Source: Chamaea fasciata
Lineage: Eukaryota; Chordata; Aves; Passeriformes; Sylviidae
Reading direction: 5' to 3'
DNA length: 64,000 nucleotides
Assembly: GCA_029207755.1 (NCBI GenBank)
Contig: JARCOQ010000009.1
Span: 31,766,914 to 31,830,913 of the forward strand
The notes beneath the pieces were generated by a model. That model searched no databases, had not been told where the DNA came from, and saw only the letters and a list, made by a program, of their open reading frames with translations. The translations under genes were made by a program, and so were the position numbers. Of this stretch, positions 37,495 to 49,683 are shown piece after piece; the stretch's first letter is position 1, and every line of letters starts with the position of its first letter.

Positions 37495-37760
37495 CCAACT
37501 CTCACGGCTTCCTCTACTAGGCTGGTGATCCCAAATCCAACCCTTGATTCTTGATCCTACTGGCTCATCCCAGTTCTGGTATTCTCTCCTAGGACAGACC
37601 ATCTGGGGGCAATGATCCCAAATCTGACCCCAAATCTTGATCCTACACCCAGGCTCATCCCAGTCCCGGCTTCCTCTCCCACCACAGTCTGTGTGGGGCT
37701 GGTGATCCCAAATCCAATCCTCAATTCTTGATCCTACACCCAGGCTCATCCCAGTCCTGT
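37495..37760. repeat. 87-90 bp tandem repeat, about 2.8 copies
   Basis: The block GATCCCAAATC recurs at 37527, 37614 and 37704, each followed by TTGATCCTAC and GGCTCATCCCAGT. Between blocks lie CGGCTTCCTCT and CTGGTGATC variants. Copies differ by several substitutions and short indels. Confidence 0.9.
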
Positions 37761-40700
37761 TGGGAGCAGGACACTCAAGATTCCAACTGGAGCATCTGGG
37801 GTTTGGATGATCCATGAGGGGAAAATGCAACATTCCAGGTGCAAAGCAGTTTGGAAAAGGGGAGGAACCTTCTGGTCAGTGGTCACCAGAGAGACTGGCC
37901 AGCCATGGGTCATTTGATCCATGGAACAGCCCCTGTCCTGCCATTAGAGGGAAATTCCTGGGGACTTTTCCTTTGGATCCAACACACATTGGATCTGTCC
38001 CCGCTTGAATCCCAACAGATGTTTCATTTTGCTCTCTCCAGCATTTTCTCTTTTCCATTCTTTTCTCCACTGCAACATGAAAGCTTCACTAAATTCCACC
38101 AATTTGTTTAATCAATTGCTGTCCAACAGATGACACAAGGTCAGCATGTGACAGGGCTGCCTCTGTATCCCAGGGAGGGAATTCCGCTGGCACCCTGCTC
38201 CATTGTTCCCTCGGCCCGTGGTTGAATGTCCCAACCTTTTCCTCTTGTCCTGTTCCAAAAGTGATGATGACAATCCTGAAAATGGAGTGGTTGGGAATAT
38301 CTGTGGGCTCCCTGGCTGATATTTGGAGAGAGAAATAATAAAAGGCAGGACAGAATTCCAAGATTTCTGTGGCAGACACAAAGTAAACATAAGGGCAACC
38401 TGACCCCAAATTAGCCCGTGAGGAGGTCAGGGAAGGAGAAAGGACAGGGAGGATGGATCCAGAAGGAAGAAACCCTGTTTTAGTGCTGAGTTTTTGCCCT
38501 GAGCCCTGGAATCTAGGATATCCTGCCCTGCCTCTTTTCCAGCATCCAAGAGCCCAGCTATTCCCAGAGCCCATCCTCATCCAACAGTGGCTCCACCACC
38601 CCATCAAAAATGATTCCAAAATATGATTTATGCCAGTCAGCCTTATATTACATTCTTTTTCATTGAAAGAAGGTCATCATGATACAATTATGGCTGGCTT
38701 GCAGATTTTATTTTCTGTACATTGATTTATGCAAGGCCACATTTCATCTTGATTAAAACCACCATTCAATGTGTTTAGAAGGAAACACTTCAGATTAAAA
38801 TCTGACTCAATGACAGACATCAAAATACTGTTAAAAGGAGCCAGCAACAGGTGTTGAAAGCACTTCCATAAATCCATTCCCGGTGCCCTGTCATTCCTGA
38901 TTTATTGATGGTCATTCCACATGTTTGCAGATGACTCAGTTTACTCCTCTGGGGTGATTAATGTCTAACAAAATCCCCTTTAATGGCCTACACGTGTTCA
39001 ACAGCTCAGTTTTGGACCAGGCACGGAGATGAGGGCAACAGCACCAGGGTGGGCACACAAGGATTGATTTAAAACACAGCAGCCAGGTTGTCCCCAAGAA
39101 CATCTCCCAAAAATCCCATTAAGTTTCATTGGAATAATACTTTTGTCACTTAATATGGATTCAGAGAGATTATTACCCACATGGGAGGAAGATCAGGTGG
39201 CAAAGATCAGCTACAGGTGAAGGAAGGCAAAATCCAGTGGATTTAGAAATCCCATTTATAAAAAACTGAGTCTTTTGTCTCATTCCATTTCCAGCAATAA
39301 GGAAAGGACTGGAACAGCACCATGTGGGGCAGAGTTCAGTCCATGTCACAGCCAAGGACACAAGGCTGGATATTTTCTAACCAAGAGGTGCTTTTGCCTT
39401 TGTCCAATCAAAATTCAGTGGGGGCTGTAGTGGAGCTCAGAGGCTCAGGGACACTGTCCCTTATCCATTGTCCCTTAGATCTAGAACCTCACAGAAAGTG
39501 GTGGGAACACTTTGTGAAGGACTGGGATTTACCGAAACATCAGTTGAACCTGGAAGCTAAAACACAGGGGAACAGAAGGTCCTGGACTCCTGGTGTGGTT
39601 TGGAAGGGTAAATCCAATTAGCCTAGACAGGAAAACCCGGGCCATGGATTCCTCCTGCACTTACCTCCTCTGGATAAGGACTTGCAGTGTAATTGCTTGT
39701 TTCAAGTGACATTGGTTTTTTTTCAATACCACCCTTTATCTCCCCACAAAGCATTACAAATCCCATGCCCACGGATGTGTGTGTGTCTGCACTCACAGAT
39801 CCCAATTTGCTTTGAATTTTATCTTCCCAGTTTTCCAGCGGTTTGGATTTTCTTGTTAAACCAGATTCTGATTGATTCCTGGTGTGCACTGGCCAGCTGG
39901 TTCAGCTCCCCCTCCTTGTCAGCAGCTTAAAAGAACAATGATTCACGGCAGGTCAGCTGGAATTTGCTCAATTATTAACAACTTCAGGATTTTTTACTGT
40001 CCCTCTGAGGACACTTCAGCCTAAGCCTGATTTGTCTTCATCTCCAGCTCAATTCAACAGCACAAATCCTCCGAGTTCCCTGAGTTCTCTGAGCTCGTGT
40101 TCAGTGCATGGAATGCCCTTCTCTGACTTCCCCTACCCTTTAAAACACTGATTCCTAATTGCGTATCGAGCTGCTGGGGCACCTAGTGAGTTCGTCTCCG
40201 TTGAGCTGCAGAAACTCTTTTCATCTCCTTCCAGAAATAATTATGCTGGTTTATCAGTGTCTATATGAAGCTTGAGTTATTCCTCCTAATATGCATTAAC
40301 TTGTATTTTTTTTTGGAGTGACAAAAATTGGCCCAGTGAAGTCACTCCAGTGATTACTGTCCCTGTTAGTTTCCAGTAATCCACGAGATGTATTTATTGG
40401 CAAGTCACTTGTGTGGTATTTCCAGAGACAGTACATAATTGAATTTAAAATGCATTCCTGATGCCCGTAAAAGCAATAAAAATGTCACCCTCTGCCTGCA
40501 CATTAAAAATTCATCCCATGCAAGGAGAGGACAAATGCATAAAATGATCATTATGATGTGCAAATGGACTCTGTGCAGGAAAACCAGACCGGTTTCTGCC
40601 TGGACATAAAAACATTAAGATACCAGAGTACAAATGGCACCATTTAGTGAACTTTTAAAGGTGCTGAGGAGAAAATGCTCCCATTAGTAGCATGACTAAG

Positions 40701-40808
40701 GCTTGCTTCAAAAATGGGATTTGTACCGGTATTAACAACAGCGTGGCTCCTGTGTCAAAGCCGAATAAACTCCCTGAAATAAAAACCAAACCAAAACCAC
40801 CCTTCCAT

Positions 40809-40991
40809 GGCCCTGGCACAGATCCTATCCCAGAGAAGCTGTGGCTGCCCCTGGAAGTGTCCAAGGCCAGGCTGGACAGGGCTTGGAGCACCCTGGGATA
40901 ATGGAAGGTGTCCCTGCCCGTGGCCAGGGTGGGACTGGCTGAGCTTTAAGGCCCTTCCAATTAAATTCTTTCTGGGATTCTATGATTCTGT
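40809..40991 (+). mobile_element. CR1 LINE 3' fragment with intact tail
   Basis: Sense copy from GGCCCTGGCACAG through GAAGCTGTGGCTGCCCCTGG and GGTGTCCCTGCCCGTGGCCA to the tail TTCTGGGATTCTATGATTCT. It keeps two units of the terminal octamer-like repeat, the best preserved CR1 end in the window. Confidence 0.95.
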
Positions 40992-41360
40992 ACAAATCCA
41001 CTTTTTTTTTCTGGACTTGTCATTGACACCTGTGGTACCACAGTGCTTCTTCCCCTCCTCTTTCATTTTTGTCTTGGCTAAAGATCTTTCATCGCACTCT
41101 ATCCAACTCTTAATTTCTGTCTGCTCAGCACAAAGTAACTTCACAGGTTATTAAGCACATTGTGAGTCATTAACTCCTCTCCAGATTCCCGGGAGGCTTC
41201 TCCAAATTAAATCCAGGCACAGAAATTAAAATTCATATTTTGCTCACACAGATTGACTTTTCATAGGAGGCAACTATTACAAATTCCTCCTTTTCCCACC
41301 TCAGAACTGGAGCGACTTTGGTTACCACACTCCTGGGGTCCAGCCTTGGTCATGGAATCA

Positions 41361-41500
41361 GAAATCCTTGGAATGGTTTGGGTTGGGAGGGACCTTAAAG
41401 CCCATCCAGTGCCACCCCTGCCACGGGCAGGGACACCTTCCAGTGTCCCAGGCTGCTCCAAGCCCCAGTGTCCAACCTGGCCTTGGACACTTCCAGGGAT
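41361..41500 (-). mobile_element. CR1 LINE 3' fragment
   Basis: Antisense copy from TGGAATGGTTTGGGTTGGGA through CTTAAAGCCCATCCAGTGCC and ACACCTTCCAGTGTCCCAGG to CTTGGACACTTCCAGGGAT. Confidence 0.93.
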
Positions 41501-44500
41501 TCCAGCTATTCCACCCTGAGCAGTAGGTAGAGGGCAGCTCAAGAGTGAGAAAAGAACTTGATCTTGAACTCCCAGACATGAGTCCCTAATTTTTGGCTCA
41601 AAACAGATGGGAAAATGGGCAGAGGTCCATTCCTCTCCACTTTGGTGAAGGTTCCTGCAATTCCTCCCAGTTTGAGTTCAGCTGGAAGCTCCCAAAGAAG
41701 AGCCACATTCTGTGTTTTCCTCAAACCAACACAAATGTAACTCTTCTCATTCAATAAATGGGAAAATGCCAATGATTAAAAGCCTTTCCCTTGTCCTGCT
41801 CAGCTCCTGAACCAAACTCCTGCCCCAGGCCCGGTAGCTCCCATCATTGAGAGTTTTCTGTGACACAACAAGAGGCACTGTGAGTTAGGGGCACAAAAGC
41901 ATAAATAATCAATTCACCAAATTTACAGTCTGTGGGCATTTAGTGATCAAATCAGCTCATTTTACTTGGGGGGGATTTCATGTTCAACAGCAGCTCCTAA
42001 ACAAGATCCCCTATCGACAGTGCCAGGGGCTACTTTCTCTAACATCTTCTTTTGTGCTAATTATTGCCCATCTTTAGATCAATGTTTTGGTATCCTCATG
42101 AAGGGAAAGCAGTGCTTGTGTGGGAAAGGCAGCCTGCCGGGCCTCCAGACACTGCACATAGTGAGATGCACATCTAAACAGCTCTGTAATCACGTTAAAG
42201 GCTTTGTGCCTCATCCTTCCTGGGCTCTGCTGAGACAAAACACAGCAATTACCAGGTAAAGGATGTGTACTTCGCTCAGGAGAGATGACCGGAGGTGTGC
42301 ACACATGGAATTGTTTCTAATCTTCACGCACAGAAACAAGAATTGACCCAATTTATGCATTTTCCAAACAAACCCACCCAGCAAACCATGGGAGCACCCA
42401 AGAATAGTTTTGGTTGAAACCACACAACTGTGTTGCAATAAACATTGAAACAAGTATTCCTGGCTCTCCTGAGCAGCTACGGACGAGTTTTAATTAAAAG
42501 ATGGGTTGGTTTTGGTTTGGAAATGACAGCTTTTGGATGAAACTGATTTAAATCCCACCTTTACAACATTCCCTGTGGAGTTTCTTCCTGGTAAAGGCAA
42601 CTGCTCCATGCCAGAACAAACTGCAAACTGGGGAGGGGGGGTTGTCTTTTTAAATCCAAGCCCAATTTCATGCCCTGGGTTATTTAAGGAAGAGAATAAA
42701 CTCAATCACCTTCACTTCCCACTCACCTTGTCAGAAATTCCAGGGGGCAGGTGGAATATTGGGAATGATGTAAATCACAGAGGGATACAAAAGCCACCCC
42801 AGCAGCTGTCCAGGGAGGAGGACAAGCTGGAGGAGCCACCACCAGCCATCATCCTCTGAAAACACACCCACCACGTCCTCACTGCTCTCACCCAGCTGGG
42901 TGCAACTCTGACACCACACAGAGATAACCCCAGTGCAATTAACAGGCAGCAGATAACTAAAAGCGGTGATAATTAAACACTGAGAGGGAAAACCTCAATC
43001 AGGAATGATCTGACACTCTCCCTTTGCTCCACTAGAAACTGCAGATGGTTGTAGAGGCTTTCTCCAGGAAAATACCAGGAAAGAACCTGCCACTCTGAGC
43101 AAAGAGAGAGAGGAAAAGCTCCCTAAACCACCTTTTGAATCATTTAAAATACTTGTTTAAGCCAAATTTCTTGCTTTACCTGCCAGATTAGCCATTGATG
43201 AGCTCACCCAAGCTGCAGGCATGTGAAACAAATAATTCCAAGACAGCAACACGCAGGATATAAATTGTATAGACACCAACCCACTGCATTAATCCCACAT
43301 TTACACATCCTCCAGCCTGCACATTCTGCAGAGATCCAACCTAAACACAACCTAAACGCAGGAACTATCCCGTTTCCTCATGAATCATGGCTGTTACCCT
43401 GCGAATGCAGGGAAACATTGCCACAATATTTCCCTCACACCTCGCATCGCACCCAAACAGCGAAGCAGTGCCTTTTCCTGTGCCAGGGCTTTGTCCCCAG
43501 CAGCATCATTCTGTAATGTCAAGGCCAAAATTAGCTCCCAATTCCCTGCCAAGGAGCATCCAGGGGTGTCCTCATGCACATCCCAGAGGTCAAGCCAATA
43601 CAGGCTGGAGTTAATGAGCTTTTGGTTTGGAATTGTGCCCAGATCTTTACTTAGTTTGGCCTTCAGGCGCTCACACACTTCACAGCGCCGATGCGCTCCC
43701 GAGCCCTGCACTGAAACAAGGTGGATCCAAAGGCTGTCCCTATTTTTCCTCTTGGTTTGGGTTTTGGGGTTTTTTTGGTTTGTACACGGGACATGATTTG
43801 GCTGCACTCAGCAACCGCTTCACCCATATCACTGACAAACATTAAAATCCCTCTGTCGGAAGAGTTCGGATGAATTCATGACTTTTACACTCGCTCTGCA
43901 GGGGAAGCAATAATTCTCTTCATTTCAAAGCTCCTCAGAGCCAGCCTGTGCTATTTGGGTTTTGCCTGAACAAACACAGGCTTGGCCACATCTCCCTCCC
44001 CAGAGCATTCCAATCAGCAGAACAGGATCACACCATCCTCATCCCAACACACGTCTCAAGGGCTCTGTGTTTGTTAACTGAAGAGTTAACTGAAGCGACA
44101 GCTCATCAGACTCCTGATGAAATCTTTGCTCTTACTGAAATACATTTTTTGCGACGCTTTGCCATAATAAAATAAAAAATACATCTTTCAGGCACAAGTG
44201 GCGCATGGATTTCCATTTTTCATTCAGTTTGCTGCTCACCCACTGCTGGGTTAGCTGGGCAATTAGGTTGGATCTCTGCAGTGAAACGGTCAGCCATCCT
44301 TAAGGAAAAATGGAGTGAAGGCTGCAGCCTTGGATATGAACGTTGGATCACAAACCACAGCTGCTGAGCTGGGTTATTCACTGTGCTTCTCTCCAAAATT
44401 CCCAGCCAGCCTTTTCCAGCAGGGAGAAAAATCCCACCTGTCCCTAATCTGAATGGATTTAAGTGACAGCATCAAATCTGCACTGGAGATTTCTGATTTC

Positions 44501-45269
44501 CAGCCATTTACCACCAATTAGACCACGTGAAGGACTAACACCTTTCCCTGGCTTTTGCCACGGTGTTTTCTCCTGAGCCCACGACAGGAAGGTGGCCATG
44601 GCCAGTGAAGGAGTTGCTGATATTTCTCTTATCCCACTTATTTCTTAAAAGAATTGTCACCACCCAAGAACTCTGTTACTCTGTGGACACAATTCCAGTT
44701 ATCCCAAGTTTTCCCCTCTTCCCCAGCCATGGCAATTGAATTTCCACCCATGTTGCAGGCCAGAGAATTCATTGCAGAGCTGTGTTTCAAAATCCCCCTT
44801 TCTAACGGAACCCAGAGGGTGTTTTTAGCCACCACCACCACAAAACTCTCCGGGAACTGGTGCCAGGAGAAAGCAGCCAGGGCAGGGGCTGCTCTCAGCA
44901 AGCCTGAAGTTCTGGATGTGCAAAATGTTGGGTCTTTGTACTGAAAACCCACTTAGGAAATCCTAAAGAGCTTCACAGCAAATTGAAACTTTGATGAATC
45001 CTTCATAAAAACAGGAGGACTCCAAGTTAACTACTAAGAATTTATGGACACTGCAATTCCCGCCGGGATCTGAGGTTTCCTACCTCCACTCAAACCTGAG
45101 GCTTGGGGACAAGAATTCACAGACAAGAATGGGCAAGAATTCAGGGACCAGCTACAAGGGACAGCTGAGAAACTCATTAAACATTACACATTCACTCTGA
45201 GCCCTGGTGGCACTGTGAGGTCCTCAAGTGCATCCCCTGGAAGCTTAATCTTGGACTTCTCATGTCCAA

Positions 45270-45343
45270 AAGGGCTGGAGCTTGTCCAGGGTAAGGAATG
45301 GAGTTGGGGAAGGGGCTGGAGCCCCAGGAGAGAGCTGAGGGGG
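45270..45343 (+). mobile_element. CR1 LINE fragment, sense arm of a fold-back chimera
   Basis: GGGCTGGAGCTTGTCCAGGG, then GAGTTGGGGAAGGGGCTGG and AGCCCCAGGAGAGAGCTGAG, is the sense form of the block seen antisense at about 34835-34910. At about 45340 the orientation flips. Confidence 0.7.
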
Positions 45344-45400
45344 CCCAGAAGTGGACAGAGCCCTCGAGGTGTGGCCTTGAGCAGTGTGAGAGGAGATGTG
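45340..45400 (-). mobile_element. CR1 LINE fragment, antisense arm of a fold-back chimera
   Basis: GGGGGCCCAGAAGTGGACAG and AGCCCTCGAGGTGTGGCC correspond to the antisense block at about 34918-34955. It follows a sense fragment with no spacer. Confidence 0.65.
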
Positions 45401-47174
45401 GAAGCGTCTGCCTCACATCAACCCCACCAGCCTCTGCTTTTCCCTGGCACCAGTTAAACATCAAAGCTGTTAACTACCCCTCTCCAGGCCTGCCAGCCCT
45501 GCCAAATTCCAGCCCATTTAATCATCCATGCATCCAGCACATCCATCCTCAGCTTCGGAGTGCTGCAGGCGGGCGAGTGTCCCCAGCCTCTCTGACCCCA
45601 AACCAACACCACCTGCTGCCCTGTCTTCTTCCTCAGAGCCTCTTCATCCTGAGAGGAATCCAGCACCCAGACAGATGAAATTTTTCATTTCCGAAACAGT
45701 CTGTCAATGATTTATTCAGCCCCAAAGCTGCGTTTTCCATCAGATTAACGCTCCTCCAGAAGGCTTTGCTTGGCAGTGTGGATTTGCAGGCAGACTCCAG
45801 AGTTTTCATTAGGCTCCAAAAGCAGTTTGGAGACAGTTTTCCAACACGAAGACTGAGACATTCTCCTCGTAATTAGGCTGCGCTCAAACTTTTCCACCAG
45901 CTGCGCAGAAAAAGGCCCTTTTTTCCATGACTTTTTCTCCCTAACATTACATGGATTTTAACATATTTTAACCCAGTTTCCTTTGGAATTCTCTGAAATG
46001 TGATACTGGAGACCTCAGTTGGTTTTCCATTATAAACCAATGAACAATTTTGCAAGGAGAAGGAATCCCAGCAAACACCACCCAAACGCATCTCTGACCC
46101 TGGGAGACCCAACATTCCCATAGGAGCTCTTCTACTTCCATGGCTAATAAGATGCAACCCAGGACACTGCAGGGAAATTCAGGCATTTCTTCTTAGAAGA
46201 GATGGAAAAACACGACAGAGACGCTGAAGTTCAGCCTCTAACCTGTCAAGAAATGCTCAGGTTCCTCCCTCATTTGAAACATAATCCTAATGACAAAGAC
46301 AATAATCCTCTTATCACACAGGAGCTGATGTGACTATGAGCCAGGCAAAAGGAAACGGAGCTCGGAAGCCTCCAGCTGCATTTCAGCCCCTGTATGAAGA
46401 GCTCCTTACTTGGCCTGATCAAAAAGCAAAATATTTCTAAGCTGGCTTCTGACCGTACTGAAATCCTTCTCCTCTGAGGAGAGGAGACTGTCAGCTGCTT
46501 TGGGAGGGATGTATTTGTTATCCGAGCATGAAAATGGACACAAGAATAGGCACTGTCTGTCTGATAACAGGCTGGATAGGGGAATAAATGGCTTTTTATG
46601 AGGAGTGTCAGGCACGAGAACAAGCTCGGGAATATCTGTGATTATGTAATGGCTGCACACTGTCCACGGGCTCCCAAAACACCTCGGGAGCTCAGAGGAA
46701 GGAGAGTTTAATGGGTATGGGAAAACTTTAAAAAGAAGGTTAAGGAACAGGCATGGATCTCAAAAACACGTTGTTCTTGCTTCAGGTGAGCATCCCTTGC
46801 AGAGGCTGAGTCGGGTGCAATAAGTCTGAGATCTCTGCTTATGCTTTTGCCTTCACTTCCAATCCACTGATGAATGATTTAGAATCCAAAACTGATCACT
46901 TAGCAGGACCTGAAGGTTGTTCAGCCCTTCAGGCAGCCTGGTGACACCCTGAGGGACGTTGTGTGTGGGGCACGAGGGGAGCATGACAATCTGGGGACAT
47001 CAAACCACTGGATATTTTCCAACAGTTCCAGGATTGGTTTATAAATTAAGGGGTAAAGCCTGTTGTATTCCACCCCCAGATGCCTCACCCTTTACAATTC
47101 ACCACAATGGAGAATCATTCCTGGGCAAGATTTCTAAGTTCACTTTAAAAGTGGTTGTGGCGATTATAGGTCTA

Positions 47175-47600
47175 AATGTGGCAAGCTAAAATGACTCGAT
47201 TACGGTTTTGGTGCAGAAAACACCTGGGTTTATTGGCATACTTCTCGTCTAGCTAAGGCTAGGACTCGACCAGGGTCCAGCCTTAACTGGAAGAGTCTCC
47301 CTAATATATTTTTAAAGCTTCTCAATAATAGTAGTTAGGAAAGTTTCTTAAAATAAGACAAGTTTTGTAGCTAGCTATACAATGGTATGTGAAGGTTAAA
47401 GCAACTGGCTTTGTCATTTATCTTTAGCTAGGTAGTAATAAAACAAAAAAAGGCATTGATTTTTAATACTTAAACACCAAGCGTGACTGTTCTTCCCTCC
47501 TCTGCCCCAGCAAGGGAGTAAACAACTGCCCTGAGTATTTTCTAGAGCTGATAGGTCACAGCTCCAGAGATTCTCACCAAAATCAGCAAAATAACAACCA
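47175..47600 (-). mobile_element. Possible solo LTR of an endogenous retrovirus, antisense
   Basis: Read on the minus strand, this otherwise unassigned stretch ends with CCAATAAACCCAGGTG followed closely by TTTTCTGCACCAAAACC and finally TTGCCACA. An AATAAA shortly before a CA-rich end is the arrangement of an LTR R/U5 region. I could not fix the TG..CA boundaries or a target-site duplication, and no retroviral coding sequence adjoins it. Confidence 0.3.
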
Positions 47601-48397
47601 AACAAGTCTTGCCCCATTATTTTGGGCTCCCTCCTTTCCCTTCTGAGGGAAACCTCAAGGAAGCCATGCAGGGTGTAGCTGCAGATGCTGACTCAGAAAT
47701 CACACCACCTTTCAGAGCCCTGGATTTCAAGTCACTCTATAATGTGATCAAACTATTTAATAATTGCATCTACTTTAATACTGGCAGTAAAAAGCCCCAG
47801 CTTTTCACTCCAGCCCCTCCCTTCACTCCACTCTTCTCTACATTTTAGTAAGCAACACAAAACAATCCCCTTGCTATGCACAGCCATCAGTATTTCAATC
47901 CCAAATGATAATTTGGAAAGCATGAATGACTTCAAACAAACCCTAACACCTCAATAAATCTCCAGTTGTGCCTAATGTTCTGCACTGAGCTGTGAAGAGC
48001 TGGAGCTACAGAAAACACGATCTGAAGTCCTGTCACAGCCTGCTTTGCTCTGGAGCTCAGAATTGCATTGTCCTCTTGGGCCACGAGCCAGGATTGGGCT
48101 TGACTTGATGCAAAATTCCTGACAAGAGGAGTTTTCTTTCTCTGAGCAGGCAGGATGTGGGATGGAACCACCCCTGAAGGCTCTGGAGCACTGCTGTGGT
48201 GACTGGGGATTGGATCCTGGGCCTGTTTTCATCAGGGTAAAACCACGGAACGCTTGGTTTACCAGTGATTCCACCCTGTTGATCCATCCGTACCTGAGAT
48301 CCCACTCTGCAGGTGTTGAAAAGTAAAATATGATTCTCATTGTGGGCAGAATGAATAACAGATGGCAAATAAACCACAAAAAGGCAGCACTCAAACT

Positions 48398-48412
48398 TAA
48401 AAAAAAAAAAAA
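48398..48412. repeat. Poly-A run
   Basis: Short uninterrupted A run, low complexity. Confidence 0.8.
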
Positions 48413-48948
48413 CACCAGGATTTGGAAAACAAAAATGACAAGTGAAAAATAAACGTCAATATTTTTAAAAGATAAAACCAGAAGAAAAAGTACAAGATTT
48501 AATTCCTGGCATCATCTTTGCAAATTCTCAGTAGAACAAATACAGTAGAATAATCTAAAAATAGAAGGCAGCAACTTAAACTCAAACCAGGCCTTGTGCC
48601 TCTGGAGATCACAAGTGGGTCTCTGAGGGTGTTTTTCCTTGCTGACAGAATCAAAAAGGGGGAGGAAAGGACATGTGTGGTGTCTTCCATGTCTCCTTGG
48701 AAATGTGAAGACATCATCTCGCAGAGCACAGCAATCCTGCCAGCAAATTAGAGTTTACCTCATCCAGTAAACTCTGAGGTGAAGAAAAAAACAAAACTGG
48801 AAAAAAAACCCAAACTGGAAAAGGCAGGAAAACACGGAAAAATCCTCAAGGTCTTACTCCCCAGGGCACCCAGTGCTGCACCGCCTGTAATCACCTCCTT
48901 CCTACTGCAGGTGGCAATTCAGCATTCCTGCACAGCCCAAAATTGCCC

Positions 48949-49262
48949 CACAGAACCACTGAGGCTGGAAAATCCCTCCCAGCCCATGGAGTCCCAGCTG
49001 TGCCCGGTGCCCACCTTGTCCCCAGCCCAGAGCACCCAGTGCCACCTCCAGCCCTTCCTTGGACACCTCCAGCCATGGGCACTCCAAACCTCCCTGGGCA
49101 GCCCCTGCCAAGGCCTCAGCACCCTTTCCATGCAGAAATTCCTGCTGCTGTCCAAGCTGAGCCTCCCCTGGCACAGCTTGAGGCCGTTTCCCCTTGTCCT
49201 GTCCCTGTTCCCTGGGAGCAGAGCCCGACCCCCCCTGGCTGTCCCCTCCTGTCAGGGGGTTG
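48949..49262 (-). mobile_element. CR1 LINE fragment, second subfamily
   Basis: Antisense copy from CACAGAACCACTGAGGCTGG and AAAATCCCTCCCAGCCCAT through TTGGACACCTCCAGCCATGG, CTGCTGTCCAAGCTGAGCC and GGAGCAGAGCCCGACC to CCCCTCCTGTCAGGGGGTTG. It is very close to 34464-34795 in the shared part, so both are fairly young. Confidence 0.94.
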
Positions 49263-49457
49263 AACCCACCTGACCTGAGACCCCACAGATGCTGCGTTGG
49301 AGCAAAGTCACTGCCTGTGACCTGCCTGGGGAAAATGATGAGGTGTCAAACTGCAGATCCTGCAGAATGTGACAATACAGCACATCCCATGGAGTCACAC
49401 TGGGATTGTCCCTCCACTGTGCCAAGGAGCAGCACTGTGCAAAGAGGGGGGGCTTGG

Positions 49458-49683
49458 ATTTGATGTGAGGGAGGAATTCTTTCTGCAAAGGTGGTTGGGC
49501 CCTGGCACCGGGTGCTCAGAGCAGCTGTGGCTGCCCCTGGATCCCTGAAGTGTCCAAGTGTCCAGGTTGGACAGGGCTTGGAGCCATCTGGGATAGCAGA
49601 AGGTGGCTCCTGCCCATGGCAGGGGTGGGATGCGTTGATCTTCAATGTCCCTTCCAACCCAACCCATTCTGTAATTCTATGAA
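49458..49683 (+). mobile_element. CR1 LINE 3' fragment, sense
   Basis: From TTTGATGTGAGGGAGG through GTGCTCAGAGCAGCTGTGGC to CCTTCCAACCCAACCCATTC and TGTAATTCTATGAAT. It carries a small duplication, AAGTGTCCAAGTGTCCAGG, in the middle. Confidence 0.92.
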
